Of a stretch of 64,000 nucleotides of DNA, positions 36,298 to 44,000 are shown one piece after another. Under the pieces are notes generated by a model. That model searched no databases. It was not told where the DNA came from and saw only the letters and a program-made list of their open reading frames with translations. The DNA is from Tribonema minus (lineage: Eukaryota > Sar > Xanthophyceae > Tribonematales > Tribonemataceae), in contig JAFCMP010000109.1 in assembly GCA_017506865.1 (NCBI GenBank), positions 124,001-188,000 on the forward strand, written 5' to 3'. How positions within the stretch are numbered: position 1 is the first letter of the stretch; every line of letters starts with the position of its first letter. The position numbers and the translations under genes were made by a program.

Positions 36298-36448
36298 CGG
36301 CAGCAGCGCCAGCTCGCCGGACTCCGGCAGCGCGGCGCGGCACAGCGGCGGCGGCGCGCGGCGCAGCGACGACGGCGGAGACTCGTCGGTGGAAGTTGCG
36401 CCGGCGGCGGCGGACGCGGCGGCGGGTGGTGGGCGGCGGCGGCGGTGA
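935..36448 (+). CDS. MABP-DENN-SHRWL-MORN fusion protein, DENND4/Crag-like (32 exons, 1,970 aa)
   Basis: The model starts at ATG 935 and stops at 36446-36448. Thirty-two exons, listed in the domain entries below, sum to 5,913 nt with no internal stop, and the split codons match at every junction. Known of the family: DENN-domain proteins are guanine-nucleotide exchange factors for Rab GTPases on membranes, and the DENND4/Crag class places a MABP domain between the first uDENN strand and the rest. The same order is seen here: VADYFSVIG, three MABP prism repeats, then uDENN. New relative to that class are a SHRWL/HET-like region and eight C-terminal MORN repeats. Inference: a membrane-bound Rab activator with an added signalling and lipid-binding tail. 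Five introns use GC donors (8963, 13890, 26239, 32329, 34241). The ATG at 935 is the first in the open frame. Introns are about 0.3-3.5 kb and full of junction duplicates. Ends of individual exons could be off by a few codons. Confidence 0.85.
2737..2754. repeat. poly-G tract
   Basis: An uninterrupted G run followed by CACCCCC in intron 1; strand-asymmetric and potentially G-quadruplex forming. The rest of intron 1 upstream (1396-2998) shows no exon or repeat that I can support. Confidence 0.7.
2999..3591 (+). repeat. acceptor-side duplicates of exon 2 in intron 1
   Basis: Copies of the start of exon 2 (ATGGACTAC...) occur at about 2999, 3241 and 3394, before the used copy at 3592. The third is nearly identical to the true exon for about 90 bases. 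Between copies the intron sequence GTCCAATACTCACGCTTGC is also repeated (about 3078 and 3481), so each unit spans both sides of a junction. Spacing is about 242, 153 and 198 bases. Confidence 0.85.
4962..5584 (+). repeat. donor-side 50-nt duplicates of exon 3
   Basis: The last 50 bases of exon 3 (4962-5011, encoding most of LPMFVYPKGVLLENR) recur at 5170-5219, 5385-5434 and 5535-5584. Each is preceded by CCCGCAG and followed by GTGCG, so each is a ready-made mini-exon. Fifty is not a multiple of three; one copy would shift the frame but all three together would not. The last copy carries amino-acid changes. Confidence 0.9.
5908..6430 (+). repeat. acceptor-side duplicates of exon 4
   Basis: Three decayed copies of the first 70-80 bases of exon 4, each after CGCAG, start at 5908, 6074 and 6264. 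The used exon starts at 6431. They share upstream intron words as well. Confidence 0.88.
7690..8014 (+). repeat. acceptor-side duplicates of exon 6
   Basis: The sequence around the exon 6 acceptor (CGCGCAGCACCTTTGTCAGC) occurs three times, near 7715, 7866 and 8011, together with the GCCGCC-rich tract before it. Only the last opens into the long coding exon. A short echo of the exon 5 donor end lies near 7467-7486. Confidence 0.85.
8705..8830 (+). repeat. acceptor-side duplicate of exon 7
   Basis: A C-tract, CAG and GTGATGGAAGCGCTGCGCAG at about 8706 duplicates the true acceptor and exon start at 8831, 125 bases upstream. Confidence 0.85.
9454..9477. repeat. interstitial TTAGGG repeat
   Basis: Short run of TTAGGG units in intron 8, slightly degenerate. 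Confidence 0.7.
11389..11950 (+). repeat. donor-side tandem repeat after exon 10
   Basis: Five units of about 120 bases (one longer) start with a degenerate copy of the exon 10 end (GAGCGAAG or similar) followed by GCAGCAGYGCTCAGCAAGC and GCATGGCTGC. They begin near 11389 (true exon end), 11510, 11628, 11748 and 11929. Confidence 0.8.
13793..14215 (+). repeat. exon 12 and two downstream copies
   Basis: Exon 12 (13793-13889) is followed by two copies of its last 65-75 bases ending near 14058 and 14212. The true exon ends CAG/GCAAGT. The copies have CAG followed by GGAAG and ACATC, so their donor sites have decayed. Confidence 0.88.
14393..14410. repeat. interstitial CCCTAA repeat
   Basis: Three CCCTAA units in intron 12. 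Two more isolated pairs occur near 15078 and 15270 in intron 13. Confidence 0.75.
14781..15153 (+). repeat. exon 13 with duplicates on both sides
   Basis: A truncated copy of the exon 13 start lies at 14781 after its own C-tract and CAG. The true exon is 14946-15058. A copy of its last 35 bases with a GTATG donor ends at about 15152. The exon is thus bracketed by an acceptor-side and a donor-side duplicate. Confidence 0.85.
16833..17269 (+). repeat. four donor-side duplicates of exon 15
   Basis: Copies of the end of dDENN exon 15 lie at about 16833-16894, 16953-17013, 17087-17145 and 17215-17269. The first three keep AGCGAG followed by GTGAG; the fourth has lost it. TTGAAGTT or TTGAAGTTT lies near each copy, most often just upstream. 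Confidence 0.88.
17510..17800 (+). repeat. acceptor-side duplicates of exon 16
   Basis: The start of exon 16 (CAG then GTGCGACAGTCGCT) is echoed near 17519 and 17659. Both are short and decayed. The used acceptor is at 17800. Confidence 0.7.
19623..20157 (+). repeat. exon 18 with duplicates on both sides
   Basis: A unit with GACACCRACAAAACTTCC, the acceptor region and the exon 18 start occurs twice, near 19650 and 19865; the second is the used exon (19906-20058). The 3' end of the exon is copied at about 20112-20157, where the donor has become CAGATGAG. Confidence 0.82.
21163..21946 (+). repeat. exon 20 bracketed by two upstream and two downstream duplicates
   Basis: The exon 20 start is copied at 21163 and 21377, together with flanking intron sequence. 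The used exon is 21554-21696. Its end is copied at about 21748-21828 and 21895-21946, both with intact GTGAG donors. This is the clearest case of both junctions of one exon being duplicated into the neighbouring introns. Confidence 0.9.
21310..21341. repeat. interstitial TTAGGG repeat, longest in window
   Basis: Five perfect GGGTTA units in intron 19, between two acceptor-side duplicates of exon 20. Confidence 0.9.
22000..22249 (+). repeat. acceptor-side duplicates of exon 21
   Basis: Fragments matching the exon 21 start (GCCGCAGC.GG.CCTCCCCGC and CCGCTGTGTACAGCTAC) occur near 22000-22020 and 22090-22130. Each is followed by ACTTTGAAGCACAT-like words and precedes the used exon at 22250. Confidence 0.7.
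22399..22432. repeat. degenerate TTAGGG repeat
   Basis: GGGCTAGGGTTGGGGTTAGG-type run starting 15 bases after the exon 21 donor. Confidence 0.75.
22762..22855 (+). repeat. dispersed repeat, copy A (partial)
   Basis: It shares AGCAGCGGCGACCACGG, GGCACTTGCGGCT and CTACRATCTTTTGAT with copies at 24661, 29811 and 32898. Only the 3' half of the unit is present here, inside intron 21. Confidence 0.8.
24063..24396 (+). repeat. acceptor-side duplicates of exon 23
   Basis: Two decayed copies of the exon 23 start (AGCCTCAAGGCGCGGCGCAA) lie near 24075 and 24237. The second keeps CAG before GTCCCGTAC. The used acceptor is at 24396. Confidence 0.8.
24661..24842 (+). repeat. dispersed repeat, copy B
   Basis: Nearly full-length copy, about 180 bases, beginning CCATGCCTCAAACGC and ending TTTTGATCAGTTTCC. 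It lies between exon 23 and its first donor-side duplicate. Confidence 0.82.
24873..25524 (+). repeat. five donor-side duplicates of exon 23
   Basis: Copies of the end of exon 23 (encoding LWLDYTCIDQ) end at 24915, 25069, 25218, 25357 and 25524. Four are followed by GTGCG, the last by GCGCG. Copies two and three run about 75-80 bases and preserve most codons, which suggests recent duplication. Confidence 0.92.
27388..28291. mobile_element. non-autonomous TIR DNA transposon with 8-bp target-site duplication
   Basis: The ends are inverted repeats, CACACCTTAGACGACAT at 27388 and its complement ATGTCGTCTAAGGTGTG ending at 28291; 20 of the first 21 bases match. Directly outside both ends is the same octamer CAAGTCTC (27380-27387 and 28292-28299), a target-site duplication. 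About 200 bases at each end are packed with ATGTCG words and palindromes such as GTCGTCTAGACGAC (27497, 28118, 28161) and ATGTCGCGACAT, which look like subterminal transposase-binding repeats. The middle (about 27610-28060) has no convincing ORF, so the element would depend on a transposase elsewhere. The 8-bp duplication fits hAT, P or Merlin-like families; the TIR sequence does not let me choose. It sits in intron 25 of the DENN gene. Confidence 0.85.
28513..29092. repeat. inverted duplication of exon-like sequence
   Basis: About 190 bases at 28513-28702 are repeated in reverse complement at about 28903-29092, around a 200-base spacer. Each arm carries CGCAG followed by an open segment with TSALGTATATTYFNLPNG or the variant TSALEMATAITCLNLPNG, then LAMLPLALYFI.AVC, a likely membrane segment. 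Changes between arms are mixed silent and replacement. Neither arm fits the phase of the DENN gene, so this is a piece of another gene or an exon of a nested gene. The protein is not recognised. Confidence 0.75.
29200..29345. other. AT-rich patch within intron 25
   Basis: About 145 bases of clearly lower GC than the surroundings follow the inverted duplication. No repeat ends, ORF or RNA gene is seen. It may be the remains of an inserted element. Confidence 0.35.
29811..29989 (+). repeat. dispersed repeat, copy C
   Basis: Full-length copy beginning CCATGCCTCGAACGC and ending TTTTGATTCGTTTTC. It lies in intron 25. Confidence 0.82.
30174..30331. repeat. fold-back (stem-loop) repeat with a third arm
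   Basis: CTTCTTTGCCTGTGAAAATG... at 30176-30213 is the reverse complement of 30239-30276 (GTTTGGGGCCAGTTGGCATT...), leaving a 25-base loop. A third copy of the right arm follows at about 30295-30331. The two-arm unit looks like a small MITE-type element of about 100 bases. No target duplication was identified. Confidence 0.7.
30901..30921. repeat. interstitial TTAGGG repeat
   Basis: Three and a half perfect units in intron 26. A similar run lies at 31541-31567, just after the exon 27 donor. Confidence 0.85.
32440..32684 (+). repeat. donor-side duplicates of exon 28
   Basis: The end of exon 28 (encoding VGPVVLPRLDKGWFE) recurs at about 32440-32500 (decayed) and 32629-32684 (near-perfect, followed by GCGAGT). 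Both copies and the original have or resemble a GC donor. Confidence 0.85.
32898..33045 (+). repeat. dispersed repeat, copy D
   Basis: Copy lacking the first 35 bases of the unit, from TTGACTACTGTGGATATG to TTTTGACTCGTGTCC. It lies in intron 28. All four copies are on the plus strand of the DENN gene. Confidence 0.82.
33122..33334 (+). repeat. acceptor-side duplicates of exon 29
   Basis: GCAG followed by a CCGCCAACCC-like exon start occurs near 33122 and 33231, each after a C-rich tract. The used acceptor is at 33334. Confidence 0.8.
33608..33824 (+). repeat. donor-side duplicates of exon 29 (MORN end)
   Basis: The exon 29 end (encoding GRVYDGEWK) is copied at 33608-33651 and, over about 80 bases, at 33745-33824. 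Both are followed by GTGTG or GTGCG. The second keeps the frame of WWRHGRGRMVFDDGRVYDGE. Confidence 0.88.
35449..35740 (+). repeat. donor-side duplicates of exon 31 (MORN end)
   Basis: Three copies of the exon 31 end (CTGCGCCACGGCCG then GTGCG) end at 35486, 35615 and 35740. A fourth degenerate trace lies near 35855. Each is followed by a similar GCTGCTGC and TACTTCAAG... intron segment. Confidence 0.88.
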
Positions 36449-37096
36449 CGGCGCTGGCGGCGGCGGCGGCGGCGGCGGCAGCGCGCAGTGGTCATGCGCC
36501 GCCACTGCCGCCGGTGCTGCCGCCAGCGTGGACAGATAGGCTAGCGTTAGCGGCGCAGGCGCGTTGCATGTGCGCGCGCCGTGCGCCTCGTTTTTTAATG
36601 TATATACATGGCATGTATGTAGACAAGGCATGTTGCCGCTAGCGCTGTTGTGTCTGTCCGCTGTTCTGCTGTGCTCCCCTAATGGTGATGGTGCTGATGG
36701 TCAGTGCGTGCTCCACTGGTGGCAAAGTACCCATGAGCGCTACAGCACGGTTGCATGCAATGGCGCGCACTTGTCAGATGTCGGCCAGAGCCAAGGGCTC
36801 TTTGGAGGCACATAATCAGGCACCGTCCGTGGTTCAGCAGGGACCTTTCGGACTTTGACAGTGCGTGAGCTTGAGCATTGAGATGCCATGCACAGCGGAA
36901 CATGTAAGGCACTCTTGGGTAATTTTGTGAGGGCCATGTGACATGATTGACGCGTACATGGCACATACGAAGCAGGGCAAAACTTCTCTGTGCACAACAC
37001 GGCTGAAGCAGCAGTCGCCGTCACGGTTGAGCAATTGCAATGTGTACGCCATTGCTTTGTACAGCTGCATCTCAAGTACCGTACAAAAGTCTACTG
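36449..37096. other. intergenic spacer after the DENN gene
   Basis: From the stop of the DENN gene to the MITE at 37097. It contains TATATACATGGCATGTATGT near 36600 and AT-richer sequence toward the right. No exon with good borders is seen on either strand, and no clear polyadenylation signal. Confidence 0.5.
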
Positions 37097-37266
37097 TACC
37101 GCCTTGTCGATAATTAAGGTCACTGGACGGCTTTTTTGTTAGTTTTAACGCCAGCATAAAAACATAGGACATCCTTTTAATTGCTTCACCAAAAAGATGT
37201 CCACCCCTTATTTTATTGCTTCAACAAAAAAACCGTCCAGTGACCTTAATTATCGACAAGACGGTA
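37097..37266. mobile_element. Tc1/mariner-type MITE (TA target duplication)
   Basis: A 170-base element with inverted repeats of about 42 bases. The left begins CCGCCTTGTCGATAATTAAG at 37099; the right is its complement ending at 37264, with two mismatches. Each end abuts TA (37097-37098 and 37265-37266), the duplication left by Tc1/mariner transposases. The 85-base centre is AT-rich, contains a smaller GGACATC/GATGTCC inverted pair and has no ORF. It lies 275 bases upstream of the ankyrin gene's ATG. Confidence 0.85.
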
Positions 37267-37540
37267 TACCATAACCTCATACCCACTTGAAGTTGCCTAG
37301 CTTGGAGTTTTTTGGGGGGGGAGAAAAAAACATGCCATGCCAATCGCTCCAATACCAGCAGTATGTAGTGTATGCCAAGCCTTCCACGGGGACGATAGAG
37401 CGGCAGCGGCGCTTTACTTCTTGCAACTCAGCGCTCGCTTCTTCTTTTTTTTTTTTTAGATTTTGAAACTTCAAAGGAAGTTGTTGTTGAAGTTCGTGAG
37501 GCTGAAAAATCTCACCAGCCACTCAAGCAGTAGACACAAC

Positions 37541-38788
37541 ATGGCGAAGCGGCAGCACAGTACTAGTGAGAGCCTCATCCTGGACGCCTCCCTTGCTCCC
37601 CACATCCTGGCCTTTCTACGCCCGTCCCTCATGATCAGGAGCACATGCCGGGCATTCCACTGCGCTGCGACAAAGCAGATCACTGTGGCACAGGAAGCCA
37701 CCTGCAGCACCAGACTGTTGTTCTGGGCTATAGACAACGGCTTGAGCCCAAAGGTGGCGCAGACTTCTTGCATCTGCCATGGCGACCTTAATGGACTGCT
37801 GCTGCTCCGCAGCCATCATGAGCCGGCGTTGCGAGAAGCCCACGCTCTTCGCGCCGCCAGGGCGGGCAATGTGCGGATGCTGCAGTGGCTTCAAGAGCAG
37901 GGCTGTGGCTCTCGCCATAATGCGGATATATGCCGCTTTGCCGCCGAGGGAGGGCACCTAGAAGCGCTGCAGTGGCTTCGCCAAATTGGCAGCGCTTGGA
38001 ACAGTTTCACTTGCTCGGCTGCTGCGGAACATGGACATTTGGCGGTGCTGCAGTGGGCACGCGCCAACGGCTGTCGCTGGAGCAGCACGGTTTGCTCAGG
38101 AGCGGCGGCAGGCGGGCACCTTGACGTACTACAGTGGGCCCATGCCAACGGCTGCCCCTGGGACGAGCGGACCTGCAGTGCAGCTGCCAAGCGAGGGCAC
38201 TTGCAGGTGCTGCAGTGGGCCCGCGCCAACGGCTGCCCCTGGAGCAGGGACGTGTGCAATGTCGCTGCAAGGGCTGGGCAGTTGGAGGTACTGCAGTGGG
38301 CGCACGCCAACGGGGGCTCTTGGGCTGCGCGCACCTGCGCATCTGCTGCCGAGCAGGGGGACCTCCAGGAGCTGCAGTGGGCGCGCGCTCACGGTTGCCC
38401 CTGGGACAAGAAGACATGCGAGTCTGCTGCGCGGGAGGGACACCTGGAGGTGCTGCAGTGGGCACGCGCCAACGGATGCCCCTGGGACGAGGTGACCTGC
38501 GCCAGTGCTGCCCTAAGGGGCGAACTTCAGGTGCTCAAGTGGCTTCGTGCCAACGGCTGCCCCTGGGACGTGCGGACGTGCGACGATGCTGCACACGGAG
38601 CGCACCTCGAGGTGCTGCAGTGGGCGCGCGCCAACGGATGCCCGTGGAGCGAACGCACATGCCTCAACGCTGTGTCTTGCGGATATGGAGGCCACAACGT
38701 GCTGCAGTGGGCGCTCGCGAATGGCGCTCCCAACGACCGCGAGCGACTGCACAGGTATGCTGCTGAAGTGGCTAGGCTAGAGGATTGA
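37541..38788 (+). CDS. intronless F-box-like ankyrin-repeat protein (415 aa)
   Basis: The single exon starts at ATG 37541 (AACATGGCG) and stops at TGA 38786-38788. Upstream non-ATG sequence in the same frame is ignored. Residues about 10-45 (LILDASLAPHILAFLRPSL, then RSTCRAFH) resemble an F-box. From about residue 105 there are eleven repeats of about 27 residues with consensus GHLEVLQWARANGCPWDE.TC..AA, the divergent ankyrin type abundant in algae, oomycetes and some large DNA viruses. Known: ankyrin repeats bind partner proteins, and F-box plus repeat proteins often select substrates for SCF ubiquitin ligases. That role here is inference. The lack of introns contrasts with both neighbouring giant genes and suggests retroposition or recent family expansion. 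The repeat units are alike in DNA, which explains long open frames in other phases. A 14-base T run ends 80 bases upstream of the ATG. Confidence 0.9.
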   Translation: MAKRQHSTSESLILDASLAPHILAFLRPSLMIRSTCRAFHCAATKQITVAQEATCSTRLLFWAIDNGLSPKVAQTSCICHGDLNGLLLLRSHHEPALREAHALRAARAGNVRMLQWLQEQGCGSRHNADICRFAAEGGHLEALQWLRQIGSAWNSFTCSAAAEHGHLAVLQWARANGCRWSSTVCSGAAAGGHLDVLQWAHANGCPWDERTCSAAAKRGHLQVLQWARANGCPWSRDVCNVAARAGQLEVLQWAHANGGSWAARTCASAAEQGDLQELQWARAHGCPWDKKTCESAAREGHLEVLQWARANGCPWDEVTCASAALRGELQVLKWLRANGCPWDVRTCDDAAHGAHLEVLQWARANGCPWSERTCLNAVSCGYGGHNVLQWALANGAPNDRERLHRYAAEVARLED

Positions 38789-41069
38789 CACGTTGCAATG
38801 CGCGCATGCTCACGGCCGCCCCTGAGACGCTTCCTTTGTACGGTGTGCAAAGAACCGGGGCAGATAGCTGAGTGCCAGTATTGGTCTTGCTCTCAGAAGA
38901 GTTCAGATTGAGGCAGGAAAGGCAGCGCTTCTGATGTCGAGCGGCAGGATGGCGAGTGCATGCATGCTCCTGTAAACAGAAGTTGCAGGAAGGGTGAGGT
39001 GCATGCAGAGCCGTACAGCCTGCAAGTTCAAACCGCAAGGGTGTACGCCTGATTTTACCAGTTGTATTCATAGCCGCACTTTAGAGCAGAAGCGCCCTGC
39101 TGGCGCACCTTGTTTACTTGCATTATAATCGCACACATAGAGTTTGGCAAGCGCACGCGACGACTTGGCTGCTGTTCTGTGTCTTTTGTGCTGTTTGCCT
39201 GGCCTTCCAAAAAATGCCTGACGCTGTTGCAATTTGTATGGCAAGTTCCTTCGCACAAGCTTGAGCAGCTGTGTTGTATCGTTTCTCCCAGGGTACTGCG
39301 TTGACATTGTGATTGCTTGCCACATTGCATGCACACATTGCAGTCTCCACAATGTATTTGCACCACATACATGCATATGGGACAGGATGTGCATTCAGTC
39401 GGTGTGACGGGCATTGAATCTGCCAGAATGCACATGGTGCTGCCATTGTATACACATCAAGGTTGCCTAGCAGCTGCTGAGTCAGCACGAGGTAGCATCG
39501 CAAAGGTTTGGTGCCCTTGTGGCCCCTGGGCTGATGTGCTACATGGATCCGATGTTTGGTACGCAACTCTTTGCCCAGATTTGTCACATTAAACGTGTGT
39601 GCATCATTGACGCATGTTGGCAGCACCTGGTGCAAGGCACGCATGCACCGTTGTGTTTTTCTCATAAATATTCTTTTAATTAAAATTGTTGACAGCGACT
39701 GAGGGGAACTCAAAGCCTCTGAACGAACGCCGTTGTTTCACGAATGATCGCACAATATGTCGACCGACTCGGTGTAATGTAGGGTCTCTATCTTCAAATC
39801 GGACTGTGTCAGGAAAGGAGATCCTGTACGATCATCAGACTTTGCCACAAGTGGCAAATCTCAATGGTGTTAGCATGGTCAATCCTTGACGGATCGTCGC
39901 TGGCATGCTTGAACATGCATGACAGATGCAGCTTAATTAAACATGCAGGAGTCGGAAGCAGAAGCAGAATGGCAGCACGAGTTGTTGCAAGCAGAAAAAC
40001 GCACGGCATCACTTGGATGCTGAAAAAAGACGCCGAACACGGCATGCGCAACCAATTCACAAGCACATACTGCCGACAGTCAAACGCGCAAGCTGGCGTG
40101 CACAATGTCTGTATTAGTCGTCAACGAACATAACCCACCCCCTCAATCAGCACTCCAACACAGAATCTAATCACCAGCAACCGCAGGGGTCAACGCCATG
40201 GCTCGCCAACAACATGGTCTCGTCTAGAGGCCATGATGAATGTGTCAGCTGGGCCTGCGCCAAGCAAGCAGACCCGCAGCACGGCTCAGCGCCAAGGCAG
40301 TTGCTGAAGACCCCCTGGACCATGCGGTTACTCCACCCCCTCCGCGTCAGCCGGCCCCCCCTACCTATACCCCCATTCCTGATGTGGCAGCTTGAGACAA
40401 GGCTACAGCAGATCTCTCTCTGCTGCTGTCAGGGTCGGGTAACGGGGCCAGGGCTGCAAACCTTCACAGAACCTGCAGCACGTGGGATGCATCGCAGCAG
40501 CACCGGTCACAGAGTCTGCTTCCATCGATGAAAGTTTGCGGAAGCGCGGTGCGGAGTGTGCATGCACATTTGCACTGGATCATGACCGCTGTGTATCGTC
40601 AGACACCATGTAATGCAGACCTCAGCAGAAGTGACATCGCTCCGCACAGCGACGACAACGAGTCATTGGTACGAAACCAAATGCAACAGGTGTTGCCCTC
40701 GCGCCGGCCCGTTGTATGGCGGAGTATTGACCAATACAACCCGTGTGCCTGTGCACAGTGCATGGACTGGCCGTAGATGAGCGTTGATTGTTGCTCTGGT
40801 CTGGCTTCCACCCTTCAGGCGAAGCCGCCATAGAAGGTGAGCAATGAATTACGCACGCTTTGGTCACATCGCGTTTGTAGCTCCTTTGCGCGATGTGACC
40901 AAATCACCACTCACGACGTCACGACATGCGCCACAGTTCGCACGCGCAATCGCAAATCCCATCATGCCTGCGCAGCGACTGCCCCCCCCCCCCCCCCCTC
41001 TTTGTGCGAAGCTTGGCAGCGCAAGCACCTACACAGAGACACCACATGTGCAGTTCACGCGACACTCAC
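38789..41069. other. 2.3 kb without a supported gene
   Basis: Less GC-rich than the rest of the window, with an AT-rich stretch near 39660-39690. Open frames occur on both strands but none has G/C-biased third positions, a recognisable domain or convincing splice borders. A minus-strand frame (39055-39435) is rich in CxxC pairs but otherwise unlike a gene. A perfect hairpin lies at 40859-40903. Confidence 0.55.
40859..40903. terminator. perfect 15-bp inverted repeat downstream of the minus-strand gene
   Basis: TTTGGTCACATCGCG (40859-40873) is followed after 15 bases by its exact complement CGCGATGTGACCAAA (40889-40903). It lies about 170 bases past the stop of the minus-strand gene. A role in 3'-end formation is only a guess; it may be a small transposon relic. 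Confidence 0.4.
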
Positions 41070-44000
41070 CTAACCAGTCGTCTTGGCGAGCGCGGACAGT
41101 CCGCGGAGCACACGAGGCAGGGGAACGTGCCAGCACCGGGCGCCGCCGCGCTCCTCCGGCGCGTTGCTGTAGCGCCACGAGCAGACGGTGTAGGCGCTGC
41201 CCTCGAAGCCGTTGCCGGGCGCCGCCTGCTCTTGGCGCAGCGACGGCGGCAGAAGTTGAGCAGTAGAAGTGTGGTCAGCGTGTGATTTCCGAGTGATGAT
41301 CGTTCAGCAAACGCAATGTCCGCTTTTGGGGCCCGGACGCAGGCTAAGGCAAGGCGACGTGACGGTGCGCGTGGCGCGAGGCTGCGGCATCTGTCTTCGC
41401 TGCTCACTGCACGCTGGCCAGAACAAAGGAGCCTCATCACAGTACGTCCGCACGCATGCGCTGCAGCGGGGGGCAACGTGGTCCCGTGCAAATGGTCAGA
41501 ACTGTTGTGCTGCGCCGCTGCGGCCGTTGGCGGGCTCGCAGTTGTCATCTTTTTATCCCCTCGCGCACGCACCTCCAGCACTTGGTACGCGCGCAGCGGG
41601 CACGCGGCGTCACGCGTCGCGAGCGCGATCTCGCCGCGGTGCGCCAGCGGCAGCCCGCGCCGGCGCGTCGTGCAGTGCAGCAGCGGCCGCGCGCCGCCGC
41701 CGCCGCCGCCACCCGCGTCGGTCACGGGCAGGTCCATGCGCGCGTCGCAGTTGCCGCACGCGGCGAAGGCGGCCGCTCTGCACGCCGCGCGCGCGCTGGG
41801 GGCGCCGAAGTGCGCGCCTGTGGCCGCGTTGAGCACGTGCGCGTAACTCGCGCACTTGTCGAACGCCGGCTGAATCGAATGGCGAGAGCCTGAGGGGGGG
41901 GGGGGGGCAGGGGGGGGAGGATTGGAAGAAATGCATGTTGAGGGGGTAGTCGAGGTTGATTATGATTTAATCGGTGCAGAGGGTGAAGCGGTGTACGGCG
42001 AGCGCTGAGATGGCGAGAGCGCGCAGCTGCGCGCTGGTCAGAGCCTGAGTGGTGAGCGCCTGGCGCTGAGCATGCATGCGGGCGGCACCGGCTTGTCCTC
42101 CGCCAATCTGGTGCTGCGGCGGGCACAGCGCGTTCACAGTGAAGCAGATGACGCTCGATCTCCCGCACGTGTGCAGCAGCACCGCGCGGCCGACAGCACA
42201 GCAGCGGCGCAGCGCCGCTCACCGCCATCACCACTGATCCACACACGCATGTCCTTTGTCTGCAGCAGAGAAGAGAATTATCTACCGCGAAAGTGGCATT
42301 GCTCACACAGACACACACACACACAAGCACACGAGCGCACGCGCGCGCGCACACAACGCGCTCGCGGACCTGCAATAGCGCGGCGACGCGCGGCATCACC
42401 CGCGCTTCGTGCGTGCGCGTTCATGAGGTCCAGCGCAGCACAACGAGCACCGTACTTCCAAGTATACGTGAGAAGCTTTGGGCATCACTCACGCGAGACC
42501 GGCATCCCAGAGGGCGACGTTGCGATTGCAGCATGCGTGTGTAGCTCACTCGCTGACCAGACTACTTGAGTGCGCTGCTGATGCAGGTGCCTCACAATGG
42601 CTACGGCTCAGCAGACTGTGCTCACTCACCGGCAAACGCGTCCGCCGCCTGCTGCTCCGCTGCACGCGCGGTAGCGCCCTCGGCCGCGGCCGCCTCCGCT
42701 GCCTGCACACGATCGCAGCGCAGAGCGCGCAGCAGACCTGGCACAGGCGGAGCAACGACAGGTGGTGAGCAACGTGGCTGACGCGGTCTGTTTGCGTGTC
42801 ACGTTGCAGACCTGCACCAAATTTGATGCAGTGCTCAGCCTGACATGCTGGTGACTGATTGACTGCTGAGGTAAGCGCAGGCCGGACACGCGCTGGCCAC
42901 GCTCTATGCGCCTGACCCTAACCCTAACCCTAAACCCTGCACGGACAAGTAACTGAAATCTTAGCGTTTTGAAACTCACACATTATGTAGCATGGTCTTA
43001 TATCTATAAGCGATACTGGCATGCACGGGGTGTGAGAAAGGAGCACACAACAGCACATCTCGCAAGAGTCGCCATGCAAAGCGTGTGTGCAGCTGCAACA
43101 GAGGAGCGTGCTAGATGCTCACCTTCGTGAACACGAAGAACGTGTTCACCCCCCATGTGCTGTGAGGAACACCGCACAGCGCAGAACCACCATAGCGTGC
43201 TCGACAGGCTTGTCGTGTCTCGGCGCCAGCAGGCGGCAGAGGAGGAAGACCAAGGCTGATGTAGCGGCGGAGAAGATGGTGCGGTGCGATCACACCTCGC
43301 ACGCCCAGGAGGTCCTGCCGCTGCGTGTCTTCTACGTCCACTTGACGCCATCCCGCCCGGAGCAGCGTGAAAGCGAACATGATGCCGCCACCACCTGCGC
43401 ATTCACGGCATTGGCGATTTTAAAAAGCTGAGCATCAGCTGAGCGCGCATCTCGTGCTGTATCTGGATCCGTATGTCATGGGCGACCAGCGCGGATTTAA
43501 GATGATGTGATGGTACATACTGTAGCATGCACTCCGACCAGCCAAGCAGATTCTACTAATGTACATTGAAGTTTGTTATTGCCTCAGAACACGAGACGAA
43601 GCCATACACCATACTCACCGGGAGACTGGATGACAAAAACATGCTTGCGAATGCGCCGAGAGGAAGCGCGTGCCAGAAGTGCTGGGAGGTCAGGGCTCTA
43701 GTGTCTCCCGTTACTGCGCACACGTGGCGCACGCCATCACCTCTACATTGAAAATGTAGTCGCCTGTGCAGACCGAACGTGTTGAGAAGCAGCATGAAAA
43801 AGAAGGACAAATGACGGTGGCGTGGTGCCTAATCACGAGGGCATGACCAATGGCCAGAACAAGGACTCATACATTTGCAGAACATGTATCTTCGAGCATC
43901 CTGACGTGTGGAATGAGCTGTAGTCTACAAAGCACACTGTTCAAATGCCACCAGTGGCGCAAGTGGCGTAACACACCTGACAAGCTTTGTCACACTGAAA

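Larger units (their letters stand above)
33335..36448 (+). other. MORN repeat coding block and C-terminus (exons 29-32)
   Basis: Exons 33335-33529, 34103-34240, 35125-35351 and 36091-36448 encode eight successive MORN units. The units end in VYDGEW, KYSGDW, CYDGYW, TYEGQW, SYTGQY, VYDGEW, VFVGTF and RRVLQEW, each preceded by a G.G or G.M turn (HGYGVMEY, HGFGRYVY, HGAGVMRF, HGRGTYTL). Known: MORN arrays bind phosphoinositides or form dimer scaffolds at membranes. After the last unit come about 80 residues of Gly/Ser/Ala-rich sequence ending RRRR and TGA at 36446. The intron after 34240 starts GCAAGT. Confidence 0.85.

Noticed and set aside
36491-36835. Possible extra exons after the DENN stop
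   Set aside because: Frames are short, lack acceptors in the right phase and follow a clear TGA after a complete MORN array.
37541-38788. Viral origin of the ankyrin gene
   Set aside because: The same repeat type is common in algal genomes, and no neighbouring virus-like gene or composition shift supports it.
39055-39435. Minus-strand 126-codon frame rich in CxxC pairs
   Set aside because: It looks like a zinc ribbon at first sight, but codons lack the G/C-ending bias, Cys/His spacing fits no known ribbon and the segment is not flanked by splice sites.
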